Positions 27,173 through 37,877 of a DNA stretch of 62,131 nt are shown here, piece by piece. The position numbers were made by a program, and so were the translations under genes. Numbering within the stretch: the stretch's first letter is position 1; each line of letters begins with the position of its first letter. Source of the DNA: Gammaproteobacteria bacterium (GTDB lineage: Bacteria; Pseudomonadota; Gammaproteobacteria; JAJPIJ01); assembly GCA_021324815.1 (NCBI GenBank), contig JAJPIJ010000003.1, positions 1 to 62,131 on the forward strand, read 5' to 3'. A model generated the notes under the pieces. That model worked only from the letters and a program-made list of their open reading frames with translations, was not told where the DNA came from and made no database searches.

Positions 27173-28796
27173 TTTCGGTGTAGGCGGAGGTGATGGGGTA
27201 GCGGCGGTCGCGGCCGAAGGCCCGGCGCGAAATGCGCACGCCGGGCGCCGCCTGCCGGCGCTTGTACTCGTTGCGATCCACCATGCGGGTCACCCTCCTC
27301 ACCGTTTCGGGCTCGAAGCCGGCGGCGATGATCTGCTCCGGCGTCTCATCGTTTTCAATATAGCGCTCGAGGATCGGATCGAGCACCGGGTAGGGCGGCA
27401 GGCTGTCCTCGTCCTTTTGATCGGCCCGCAACTCCGCCGACGGGGGCCGCTCGAACACGCGCCGGGGGATGACCGCGGAGAGGCCGTTGCGGTAGGCGGC
27501 CAGCCTGTACACTAGCGTCTTCGGCACGTCCTTGAGCGGCGCGAAGCCGCCGGCCATGTCGCCGTAGAGCGTGGCATAGCCCACCGCCATCTCGCTCTTG
27601 TTGCCGGTGGTGAGCACGAGCCTGCCGGTCTTGTTGGACAGCGCCATCAGCAGCACGCCGCGGCAGCGCGCCTGGATGTTCTCCTCCGTGGCGTCCGCGG
27701 GCAGACCCGCGAAGAGTGGCGCCAGGGTGTCGGTGAAGGCGGTGAAGGCCCGCTCGATGGGAAGGACGTGATATTTGACACCCAGCGCCTCGGCCTGCGC
27801 ACGCTCGTCCTCGTTACTCATGGCCGCCGTGTAGCGCGACGGCATCAGCACGGCCTCGACCTGATCCGCGCCCAGGGCATCGACGGCGATGGCCAGCGTG
27901 AGGGCCGAATCGATGCCGCCGGACAAGCCCAGTACCGCGCCCTTGAAACCGTTCTTGCGCGCGTAGTCGCGCACGCCCAGAATCAGCGCTTCGTAAACGC
28001 TGGCCTCCGGTGTCAGGTGCGGTTGTCGCTCACCGCGCAAATCAATTTTGCCGTCATTGGTCGAGAGCCCCACGACGTGCAGGCACTCGCGGAAATCGGG
28101 GGCGCGGCTCACCACCGTGCCCTGCGCATCGACCACGGTGGAGGCGCCGTCGAAGACCAGCTCGTCCTGGCCGCCGACGAGATTCAGGTACATCACCGGC
28201 ATGTCGCCCTCGCGCGCCGCGTCGCGCAGGATGGCCTCGCGCGTGTGCGCCTTGCCGATGTGATAGGGCGAGGCGTTTATGTTCAGCATCAGACGGGCGC
28301 CGGCGGCGCGCGCCTGCGCCACGGTGCCGCGCTGCCAGATATCCTCGCAAATGCTGAGCGCGCAGGGCAGCCCCTTCACATCGAATACTGCGGCGCTGTG
28401 GCCGGGGGCGAAATAGCGTTTTTCATCGAACACGCTGTAGTTGGGCAGATGCTGCTTGCGGTAGCGCGCCAGCGCCTCCCCGTCGCGCAGCGCCGTGCAG
28501 CCATTGTAGATGTCCGCGCCGTCCTTTTCCGGATGGCCGACGACCAGCGTGATGCCCTTCACCTCGCGCCGGATCAGCGCCAGCGCCGCCGCCACCTGGT
28601 GGTGCAGGCCGGGGCGCAGCACCAAATCCTCCGGCGGGTAGCTGGTGAGCGTGAGTTCCGGAAACAGAACGAGATCCGCCTTCAACTCATCGCGCGCCCG
28701 TGCGGCGTTGTCGATGACCCGCCGGGCGTTGCCGCTGATGTCGCCGACCAGCAGGTTCAATTGGGCGAGCACGATTCGTAGTAATCCGGCAGCCAT
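27165..28796 (-). CDS. nadE: Glutamine-dependent NAD+ synthetase
   Basis: NadE makes NAD+ from nicotinic acid adenine dinucleotide, ATP and glutamine. The 543 residues fuse a nitrilase-type glutaminase to the synthetase. The Glu47-Lys114-Cys150 triad lies in FPELTL, YRKQHLPNY and LSICEDIW. The synthetase P-loop is LGLSGGIDSALT (about residues 289-300). Both halves are complete. The ATG at 28796 is clear. Confidence 0.97.
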   Translation of the reverse strand: MAAGLLRIVLAQLNLLVGDISGNARRVIDNAARARDELKADLVLFPELTLTSYPPEDLVLRPGLHHQVAAALALIRREVKGITLVVGHPEKDGADIYNGCTALRDGEALARYRKQHLPNYSVFDEKRYFAPGHSAAVFDVKGLPCALSICEDIWQRGTVAQARAAGARLMLNINASPYHIGKAHTREAILRDAAREGDMPVMYLNLVGGQDELVFDGASTVVDAQGTVVSRAPDFRECLHVVGLSTNDGKIDLRGERQPHLTPEASVYEALILGVRDYARKNGFKGAVLGLSGGIDSALTLAIAVDALGADQVEAVLMPSRYTAAMSNEDERAQAEALGVKYHVLPIERAFTAFTDTLAPLFAGLPADATEENIQARCRGVLLMALSNKTGRLVLTTGNKSEMAVGYATLYGDMAGGFAPLKDVPKTLVYRLAAYRNGLSAVIPRRVFERPPSAELRADQKDEDSLPPYPVLDPILERYIENDETPEQIIAAGFEPETVRRVTRMVDRNEYKRRQAAPGVRISRRAFGRDRRYPITSAYTEIT

Positions 28797-28893
28797 GATG
28801 CTATTTTACAAGAGGAACGTTTTTTGCGGATGAAAAAATCAAATGCCCGCGCATAGTCGCCGGCCGAATCGCCGGCCACCCCAACTTTTTTCC

Positions 28894-29790
28894 ATGCACT
28901 TCACAACATCTCCATCGCGGGTGGTCCCGCTGTCGATTGCCGGAATTCTGTGCGCGTTGATCGTGGCGCCGGCGGCCGTGTATGGGAAGGAGGTGGCGCC
29001 GGATGCGCAGGGAAAGGCGGTCGCACAATCGGGAGGCGGCGTGGGGGCGCGGGGGAAATCCGTGGTGATATCGAGCAGCGGCGCCGGTGACATCGAAATG
29101 GTGGACATCCCCGGCGGCAGCTTCCAGATGGGCTGTTCGCCCGGCGACAACGAGTGCGGCAAGGACGAGTATCCACGGCACGCCGTCAAAATAAAACCAT
29201 TCAGAATGAGCAGGTATCCGGTCACCTTTGCGCTGTGGGACGCCTGCGTGATCTCCCGCGGCTGCGGTCTTTATTCGCCTTCCGACGCCGGCTGGGGCCG
29301 CGGCAACCGCCCGGTGATCAACGTGTCGTGGGATGACGCGCAGCTGTTCATCGACTGGATGAACCGTGAAACCGGCCGGCATTTCCGGCTGCCGTCGGAG
29401 GCCGAATGGGAATATGCGGCGCGCGCCGGCACGACGACCCGTTATTACTGGGGCGACAACATCGGCCGCAACCACGCCGACTGCGACGGTTGCGGCAGCC
29501 GCTGGGACAACAAACAAACCGCGCCCGTGAACGCCTTCAGGCCCAATGCCTTCGGCCTGTTCGGGATGCTGGGGAATGTCAAGCAGTGGACCGAGGACTG
29601 TTGGAATAGCAATTATAACGAGGCACCGGATGACGGCTCGGCGCTCACCACCGGCGACTGCGACAGGCGCGTGGCGCGCAGCGGTCCCTGGAGCCTCACG
29701 CCGGATTATCTGCGCGCATCATTCCGCAGCGGCGTGCTCAGGCTCTTCCGCACCTTCACGCTCGGCTTCCGCCTCGCCGAGGATAAATAG
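28894..29790 (+). CDS. Exported formylglycine-generating-enzyme-like (SUMF1/FGE-sulfatase domain) protein
   Basis: The 298-residue protein has an N-terminal hydrophobic signal (SIAGILCALIVAPAAVYG) and a full C-type-lectin-like FGE-sulfatase domain. It shows MVDIPGGSFQMGC, KPFRMSRYPVT, INVSWDDAQLFIDWMN, RLPSEAEWEYAARAG, GLFGMLGNVKQWTEDCW and GFRLAEDK. The catalytic Cys pair of true formylglycine enzymes would lie near the end; instead SGPWSLTPDYLR is seen, so it is probably a non-catalytic or differently acting family member. An upstream ATG at 28843 is possible but gives a charged extension. No sulfatase gene is nearby. Several cysteines suggest disulfides in the periplasm. Confidence 0.85.
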   Translation: MHFTTSPSRVVPLSIAGILCALIVAPAAVYGKEVAPDAQGKAVAQSGGGVGARGKSVVISSSGAGDIEMVDIPGGSFQMGCSPGDNECGKDEYPRHAVKIKPFRMSRYPVTFALWDACVISRGCGLYSPSDAGWGRGNRPVINVSWDDAQLFIDWMNRETGRHFRLPSEAEWEYAARAGTTTRYYWGDNIGRNHADCDGCGSRWDNKQTAPVNAFRPNAFGLFGMLGNVKQWTEDCWNSNYNEAPDDGSALTTGDCDRRVARSGPWSLTPDYLRASFRSGVLRLFRTFTLGFRLAEDK

Positions 29791-29821
29791 GGCGGGCGCG
29801 CGCCCCGCGCACAGCCGCAAT

Positions 29822-30693
<872 letters not shown>

Positions 30694-30697
<4 letters not shown>

Positions 30698-31866
30698 GGG
30701 CGCGATTCCTTCGCTGCCGCCACGACCTTGCGCGCCGCGTCGTCCAGATCAGTGGCGGTGATGACGGCAAAACCGCTTTGCTTCAGTAGATCGTAACCCG
30801 CCTCGACGTTGGTGCCCTCCAGCCGCGCCACCACCGGCACCTTGACGCCGACCTCCTTGATGGCGCGGAGAATCCCATCGGCGATGAGATCACAGCGCAC
30901 GATGCCGCCGAAGATGTTGACCAGGATGGCGCGCACCTTGTCGTCGCCGACGATGAGCTTGAAGGCCTCGGCCACCTTCTCCGGCGTGGTGCCGCCGCCG
31001 ACGTCGAGAAAGTTGGCCGGCTGCCCGCCGTAGAGCTGGATGATGTCCATGGTCGCCATCGCCAGGCCCGCGCCGTTGACCATGCAGGCGATGTCGCCGC
31101 CCAGGGTGATGTAGTTGAGATCGAAACGGCGGGCGTGGCTTTCCTTGGGGTCCTCCTGGCTCTGATCGCGCCACTGCTCCAGCACCGGCTGGCGGTAGAG
31201 GGCGTTGTCGTCGATGTTGATCTTGCCGTCCAGCGCCTGCAGTTCTCCCTCCCTGGTCACGACCAGCGGATTGATCTCGACCAGGCTCGCATCCTTTTGC
31301 AGGAACAGCTTGTAGAGCGCATGCAGCAGGGTTGCCAGCTGCCGGCCCTGTTTGTCGTCGAGGCCGAGCGCCGCGGCCACGCGCCGGCACTGGTATCCCG
31401 CCAGCCCCAGGGTGGGATCGATGGAAAGCGAGAATATTTTTTCCGGGCTTTTGGCGGCGACCTCCTCGATGTCCATGCCGCCGGCGGGCGAGGCCACGAT
31501 GGCCACGCGCCTGGCGGCGCGATCGACCAGCATGGCGAGATACAATTCGCGGGCGATATCGGTGGTGGCCTCGATGAGCACGCAATGCACCGGCTGGCCC
31601 CTGGGGCCCGATTGCCTGGTGACGAGGCGCGTGCCGATGAGATTGTGGACGATGGATTCCAACTGCTCGCGGCTGCCGGCGATGCGCACGCCGCCGGCCT
31701 TGCCGCGGCCGCCGGCGTGCACCTGGGCCTTGACGACCCAGCCGTGACCCTTGACCGCCGAGGCCACGGTGAGCGCCTCGTGGATGCTGTAGGCCGGCCG
31801 CCCGGCCGGGACGGGGATGCCGTAATCGGCGAACAGCTGCTTGGCCTGGTATTCGTGCAGGTGCAT
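30694..31866 (-). CDS. sucC: Succinyl-CoA synthetase beta subunit
   Basis: This is the nucleotide-binding subunit, with an ATP-grasp domain. The 390 residues begin [20 protein letters not shown] and show [17 protein letters not shown]. The C-terminal CoA-ligase part carries [17 protein letters not shown] and [17 protein letters not shown]. It is the first gene of the sucCD pair. The other TCA genes that often accompany it (sdh, sucAB) are not in the window. Confidence 0.98.
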
Positions 31867-31976
31867 TCTGGCTCCCCGACCGCCGCTATTTTTATTTCCC
31901 AGCGTAGACCCGCACTGGCGTCAACACCAGACTGCGGCCCATAATCATCATAGCCGGTTTGGAGCGATTTGCCCTC

Positions 31977-32210
31977 ATGGCGCGTTTATTTCTGCTTTTC
32001 CTGATTGCCGCCCTGGTGTACCTCGTCCTGCGGCTGTTCCCGCCCTCCCGGCGTCCACCGGCGGTTCCGCCGGCGGCGGCCTCGTCAAAACTGGTCGGTT
32101 GCGCCCACTGCGGGTTGCGCGTGCCGGAGGCGGAGGCGGTGCGGCAAGGGGGGCGATATTACTGTGATCGGTCGCATGTGCCCGGCGGCGGGGGGGCGTC
32201 CCCGGCATGA
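31977..32210 (+). CDS. PP0621-type membrane-anchored zinc-ribbon protein
   Basis: The 77-residue protein has one N-terminal membrane helix (ARLFLLFLIAALVYLVLRLF), a proline-rich linker and a C-terminal zinc ribbon of the form CAHCGLRVPEAEAV...YYCDRSH (three Cys and one His). Such small proteins commonly precede pilS. The ATG at 31977 matches the helix start; a TTG at 31959 is the alternative. It overlaps pilS by 4 bases (ATGA), so the two are translationally coupled. A link to pilus control is from gene order only. Confidence 0.8.
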   Translation: MARLFLLFLIAALVYLVLRLFPPSRRPPAVPPAAASSKLVGCAHCGLRVPEAEAVRQGGRYYCDRSHVPGGGGASPA

Positions 32211-33817
32211 CCCCGGACATTACCGTGCTGAAAAACAGGGAAACGACCAACTGGCGGGCGTTGCGGTTTTTCAATTTATACCGGCTGATCATCTCCGGGT
32301 TGTTCGTGGTTTTGGTGGTGACGAAGAACCTGCCGCCGCCCCTCGGGGCGGACAATCTCCACCTCTTCCGCCTCTTGGCCGTCGCCTATCTACTGATCGC
32401 CATCGCCCTGCAGGTGTTGCTGGAACGACGGCTGGCCGCCGTGCCGCTGCAACTCTTCACCGAGGTGGGCGTGGATGTCTTGTTCATCACCGGCATGATG
32501 TACGCGAGCGGCGGCGTCGGGAGCGGTTTCGGCATGCTGCTCGTCACCACCATTGCCGGCGGCAGCCTGCTGTCGCCCGGTCGCATGGCCTTTTTTTACG
32601 CCGCCTGCGCCGCGCTGGCCGTGCTGGGCGAGGAGATCTACGCCTATACGGTGGATCTGCGCGACATCAATTACGCGCAGGCCGGATTTCTGGGCGGCAG
32701 CTATTTTGTCACCGCGCTCACCGCCTACGTGCTGGCAAGCCGCATCCGTGAAAGCGAGGCGCTGGCCGAGCGCCGCGGACAGGACCTGGCCAATCTGGCG
32801 CGCCTGAATGAACACATCGTCCAGCGCATGCAATCCGGGGTCCTGGTGCTGGATGCGGCCGGCCGGGTGCGGCTCAGCAACGACGCGGCCCGCCGGCTGC
32901 TGGGTCTGGAAAGACCGCCCGGTGACTGGTCGTTGAATGAGCTGCCGGCCGGCCTGGCGTCGCGTTACCGGCGCTGGCGCGCCAGCGGCGCGGTTGACGT
33001 CACGCCGTTGCGGGTGGAGACGAGCGGCATGGAGGTGCTGTCCTCTTTTCTGGCCCTGGAGGGCGGCGGGACGCTGGTGTTTCTCGAGGATGCCGCGGTG
33101 ATGCGGCAGCGGGCGCAGCAGCTGAAACTGGCCTCGCTGGGCCGGCTCACCGCCAGCATCGCCCATGAAATCCGCAATCCGCTGGGCGCCATCAGCCACG
33201 CCGCCCAATTGCTCTCCGAGCCGGACACCGCCGACGTGGAAAACCGGCAGCTGACCCGCATCATCCACGAGCATTCCCAGCGGGTGAACACCATCATTGA
33301 GAACGTGATGAGCTTGAGCCGCCGCGACGCCGCGGCGCCGGAACGGCTGCTGCTGCGCGACTGGCTGGACAAGTTCGTCATCGAACTCAAGCTGCGTCAC
33401 CAGCTGCCCGACGGCGCCGTCGCCGTCGCGCTGGCTCCCGCGGACATCGCCGTGCGCGTCGACCCGAGCCAGTTGCATCAAATCCTGTGGAATCTCTGCG
33501 AGAACGCCCTGCGTTACAGCCGCGATCGACAGCCGCGGCTGGAACTGCGCGGCCATGTCCACCCGCAAACCCGGCGTCCCTGCCTTGATGTCATAGATTA
33601 CGGACCGGGCATACCGGCGTCGGCGCGGGATCACATCTTCGAACCGTTCTTCACCACCGAACATTCGGGCACGGGCCTCGGGCTTTACCTCGCCGCCGAA
33701 TTGTGTGAGGCCAACCAGGCCGGCCTGACCCTGCACGCCAACAGTCCGCAGGGCTGCTGTTTTCGCATACAATTCGCCCCGGTGGATCGATTTCGGCAAT
33801 CGCGGGAGTGGTCATAG
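32207..33817 (+). CDS. pilS: Sensor histidine kinase PilS
   Basis: PilS senses pilin levels in the inner membrane and phosphorylates PilR. The 536 residues contain about six membrane helices (residues 25-180) and a PAS-like domain (NEHIVQRMQSGVLVLDAAGRVRLSN). The HisKA phospho-acceptor His320 lies in TASIAHEIRNPLGAI. An HATPase domain follows with NALRYSRD, DYGPGIP and GTGLGLYLAAELCEANQAG. It ends 3 bases before pilR. The membrane topology and the neighbours leave little doubt about identity. Confidence 0.95.
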   Translation: MTPDITVLKNRETTNWRALRFFNLYRLIISGLFVVLVVTKNLPPPLGADNLHLFRLLAVAYLLIAIALQVLLERRLAAVPLQLFTEVGVDVLFITGMMYASGGVGSGFGMLLVTTIAGGSLLSPGRMAFFYAACAALAVLGEEIYAYTVDLRDINYAQAGFLGGSYFVTALTAYVLASRIRESEALAERRGQDLANLARLNEHIVQRMQSGVLVLDAAGRVRLSNDAARRLLGLERPPGDWSLNELPAGLASRYRRWRASGAVDVTPLRVETSGMEVLSSFLALEGGGTLVFLEDAAVMRQRAQQLKLASLGRLTASIAHEIRNPLGAISHAAQLLSEPDTADVENRQLTRIIHEHSQRVNTIIENVMSLSRRDAAAPERLLLRDWLDKFVIELKLRHQLPDGAVAVALAPADIAVRVDPSQLHQILWNLCENALRYSRDRQPRLELRGHVHPQTRRPCLDVIDYGPGIPASARDHIFEPFFTTEHSGTGLGLYLAAELCEANQAGLTLHANSPQGCCFRIQFAPVDRFRQSREWS

Positions 33818-33820
33818 TTC

Positions 33821-35137
<1,317 letters not shown>

Positions 35138-35214
35138 CGGCCTGCTGATTTTCAGCAGATTCTGCTGCGAAACCGCAAAATACCCGCCCCGGAAATGACG
35201 ATGCCAATGCCTTC

Positions 35215-35268
35215 CAAAACTGTTTTAGACCGCAGGATTGTGACATGGTCGTCACTCGGACAGTTTTG
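35215..35268. promoter_or_regulatory. Paired CAAAACTGT elements upstream of pilA, candidate PilR sites
   Basis: CAAAACTGT occurs on the plus strand at 35215-35223 and on the minus strand at 35260-35268. The first copy extends to the perfect palindrome AAAACTGTTTT. They lie about 60 and 110 bases upstream of the predicted pilA start point, the usual position for enhancer sites of NtrC-type activators. Assignment to PilR is inference from neighbourhood. Confidence 0.45.
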
Positions 35269-35308
35269 ACCGGGGAATTGCATCACACTATAGTTATAAC
35301 AAGGGTGG

Positions 35309-35323
35309 TGGTATGTATAATGC
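35309..35323 (+). promoter_or_regulatory. Sigma-54 promoter of pilA
   Basis: TGGTATGTATAATGC has the obligatory GG and GC with exactly 10 bases between, matching TGGCACG-N4-TTGC at the key positions. Transcription would begin near 35335, giving a leader of about 120 bases before the pilA ATG. The adjacent pilR supports sigma-54 control. Confidence 0.65.
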
Positions 35324-35455
35324 CTAATAAACCCCATCCAAGTCCGTCTTGAATGCCGTTTCGCGCCCGCTTGGAGGAGTTTTTTGGGGGCGGGCGCGGG
35401 AGGTGCAAGGGGGCTCAAGGATAAATTAACCGGTCAAGTCAACAGGAGAAATCTC

Positions 35456-35875
35456 ATGAAGAAACTGCAACAGGGCTTTACGCTCATCGAATTGATGATC
35501 GTGGTCGCGATCATCGGCATTCTGGCGGCGGTGGCGATTCCGGCGTATCAGGACTACACCATCCGCGCGCGCGTGACGGAAGGCATCGGCATGGCGGCGG
35601 CCGCGAAGACCTCGGTATCCGAGTACCGGTTGAGCAAAACCGGCTTCCCGGCGGACAATCCCACGGCCGGCATTTCCTCGACCATCAAGTCGCAGTACGT
35701 CGCGGGGTTGACCATCACCAATGGCGCAATCACGATTACTTACAGCACCCTCGGTAATGCCAACGCCGATGGCAAGACAATTATCTTTAACCCCACCTTC
35801 ACCAACTCAACGGTGCAGTGGAGTTGCACGGGTGGCAATATGCCGGCCAAGTACAAGCCGGCGAATTGCCGCTGA
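35456..35875 (+). CDS. pilA: Type IV pilin PilA (major pilin)
   Basis: The 139-residue prepilin has a short leader cut by PilD after Gly7 (QQG-FTLIE). N-methyl-Phe is the first mature residue, and Glu12 (mature Glu5) and a long hydrophobic helix ([19 protein letters not shown]) follow. The C-terminal disulfide loop is formed by the two cysteines in QWSCTGG and PANCR, which closes very near the end. AGGAG precedes the ATG. The middle and C-terminal parts are rich in Ser, Thr and Asn (for example [10 protein letters not shown]), offering possible glycosylation positions. It is an independent unit between a sigma-54 promoter and a terminator. Confidence 0.96.
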   Translation: MKKLQQGFTLIELMIVVAIIGILAAVAIPAYQDYTIRARVTEGIGMAAAAKTSVSEYRLSKTGFPADNPTAGISSTIKSQYVAGLTITNGAITITYSTLGNANADGKTIIFNPTFTNSTVQWSCTGGNMPAKYKPANCR

Positions 35876-35902
35876 TAGTTGGTTGCACAGGTTTGTTTTG
35901 TG

Positions 35903-35934
35903 AAAAACCCCGGCTTCATGCCGGGGTTTTTTTT
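35903..35934 (+). terminator. Rho-independent terminator of pilA
   Basis: The stem AAACCCCGGC / GCCGGGGTTT with loop TTCAT is followed by a run of eight T. It begins 27 bases after the pilA stop and ends 8 bases before the next ATG. Genes behind it need leaky read-through or a promoter that is not obvious. Confidence 0.92.
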
Positions 35935-35942
35935 GCCGTCAC

Positions 35943-37877
35943 ATGAATGAGCCGTTACGACGCCGGACTTTGTTGACGGGAACGGTTTTCTACGCGCTGA
36001 TGGGCATCGTGTGGCTCGCTTACCGGCCCGGCCTGGGGGGAGGGCTTGTTTTCGATGACCTCATCAACCTGGAGCCGCTCGCTGATTTTGACAACGGGCT
36101 TTTGACCTGGCGGGAGCTGGTTTCAGGCAATGTCTCGGGCCCGCTGGGAAGACCGCTGGCGATGCTCACCTTCGCCTTCAACGTCGCCGCCTCCGGGACG
36201 GACGTCTGGAGCTATAAATTCACCAACCTGGCCGTTCATCTGCTCTGCGGCTGTCTGGTTTTCTGGCTCAGCGGGCGCCTGTTCCGGAATGTTCAGGAAC
36301 TGGCGGCCCACCGTTGGTCGTGGGCGTTGTGGGTGGCGGGCTTGTGGCTGTGCTCGCCTTTGTTTGTGAGCACCGTCCTCTATGTCATCCAGCGGATGGC
36401 GCAGTTATCCGCCTTGTTCACTTTCGCCGGATTGCTGCTCTATGCCGTGGGTCGCCAGAATATCGACGGCAGATTCGCCGGCGGCGCGGTTTTGATTCTC
36501 AGCGCGTTCGTCATCTGCTGGCCGGCGGCGACATTCAGCAAGGAAACCGGCGCCCTGTTCCCACTTCTGGCATGGATCACGGAGATTTTCATATTCCGTT
36601 TCCAAGGCCCGCCGCGCGTGCGCCGTCTGTTGCGGGCGCTGTATTTCGTCACCCTGGCCGTGCCGGCGGCGGTGGTGCTGATCGTGGTTCTGTTGAAGCC
36701 GGACCTGGTGCTGGCGGGATACCAGTTCAGGGATTTTACGCTGTCCGAACGCCTGTACACCGAGGCGCGCATACTCTTCGACTATCTTCGCCAACTGCTT
36801 CTGCCGCGGGGAGGCGCGATGGGGCTTTACCACGATGATTTCCCCCGCTCGACGGGCCTGTTTTCGCCGCCGCTGACGATGGCGGCGCTGCTGTCGTGGT
36901 GCGCCCTGTTGCTCGCGGGCTGGTGGAGTCGCAATACGCGCGCGCGCATGCTCGGCTTCGCCGTGTTTTTTTTCCTGGGCGCGCAGCTGCTGGAGTCCAC
37001 GGCGTATCCGCTGGAGCTTTATTTCGAGCACCGCAACTACCTGGCGGGGTACGGCATATATGCGGGCCTGGCGGCCGCGATGGCCGTGATTTTGGAACGC
37101 ATGAACAAGGCCCGCGGAATTCTCACCCCATGTTTGATCACCATGCCGCTGCTGTTTGCGCTGGCCACGAGCCAGCGCGTGCTGGCATGGCAATCCCCCG
37201 CGCAGGACCTGTTGATTACGGAGGCGCACCATGCCCAATCTCCGCGCGTGAGCATGGATCTGGCGCTGTGGTTCGCCGGTATTGGTGATTTTGCCGATGC
37301 CGAGGAGCGGCTTGAACGGGCCGATGAACTCAGGCCGGAGGACTCCGGTGTGGCGCTGGTGCGGTTGCTTGTTCGCTGTTCGGAAGGACGCCCCGTGACT
37401 TCCGGTGATTACGCCAGACTTCAGGCCGTCAGGGACATCTCGCAGGACATCACCACGACGGCGGCGTTGCAATGGCTCGTGAAGAAGCTGCGCGCGAATC
37501 AGTGCCACGAGGTGGATACAGAATATCTGGCCGATACCATCACACGGTGGTGGCTGCACACCCGGCGGCCCGCCAACGACAACACCCAGTGGAATCTGCA
37601 CATCGCGATGGCTGATTTGTATCGACAGGCGCGGCGTTATGATGCCGCGCTGGCGCATCTCTACGCCGCCCTGGAGATCCAGCCGCAATTGCTCCATCCT
37701 GAGCTGGTCGCCGCCGATATCTGGATAGAACGGCGGAACCTCGAACGTGCCCAGGCGGTGGTGAATGATCTGAAACGGCGCGATCGTCACCGCCAGCGCA
37801 GTCAGACCATGTTGATAGCCGCTTATCAACGATATATTGACGCCATGCGGAAAGGGCCGGCTGCGCCACGACGATGA
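35943..37877 (+). CDS. TMTC-like GT-C membrane protein with C-terminal TPR, paralogue 1
   Basis: The 644-residue protein has about nine to eleven membrane helices in residues 10-410. The first loop carries a DD motif (GGGLVFDDLINLEPL). Conserved segments include GRPLAMLTFAFN, STVLYVIQRMAQLSALF, FSKETGAL and ESTAYPLELYFEHRNYLAGYG. A cytoplasmic or periplasmic TPR tail with paired helices follows (about 425-630). This pattern resembles TMTC/DUF1736 O-mannosyltransferase-like proteins. It lies directly behind the pilin terminator and overlaps its paralogue by 4 bases. Pilin or envelope sugar transfer is inferred from topology and location; no activity is proven by sequence. Confidence 0.75.
   Translation: MNEPLRRRTLLTGTVFYALMGIVWLAYRPGLGGGLVFDDLINLEPLADFDNGLLTWRELVSGNVSGPLGRPLAMLTFAFNVAASGTDVWSYKFTNLAVHLLCGCLVFWLSGRLFRNVQELAAHRWSWALWVAGLWLCSPLFVSTVLYVIQRMAQLSALFTFAGLLLYAVGRQNIDGRFAGGAVLILSAFVICWPAATFSKETGALFPLLAWITEIFIFRFQGPPRVRRLLRALYFVTLAVPAAVVLIVVLLKPDLVLAGYQFRDFTLSERLYTEARILFDYLRQLLLPRGGAMGLYHDDFPRSTGLFSPPLTMAALLSWCALLLAGWWSRNTRARMLGFAVFFFLGAQLLESTAYPLELYFEHRNYLAGYGIYAGLAAAMAVILERMNKARGILTPCLITMPLLFALATSQRVLAWQSPAQDLLITEAHHAQSPRVSMDLALWFAGIGDFADAEERLERADELRPEDSGVALVRLLVRCSEGRPVTSGDYARLQAVRDISQDITTTAALQWLVKKLRANQCHEVDTEYLADTITRWWLHTRRPANDNTQWNLHIAMADLYRQARRYDAALAHLYAALEIQPQLLHPELVAADIWIERRNLERAQAVVNDLKRRDRHRQRSQTMLIAAYQRYIDAMRKGPAAPRR

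Noticed and set aside
35266-35283. Alternative sigma-54-like site TTGACCGGGGAATTGCAT before pilA
   Set aside because: The -24 GG is GA here, and the site overlaps one of the two CAAAACTGT copies. The site at 35309-35323 has the exact GG-N10-GC spacing.
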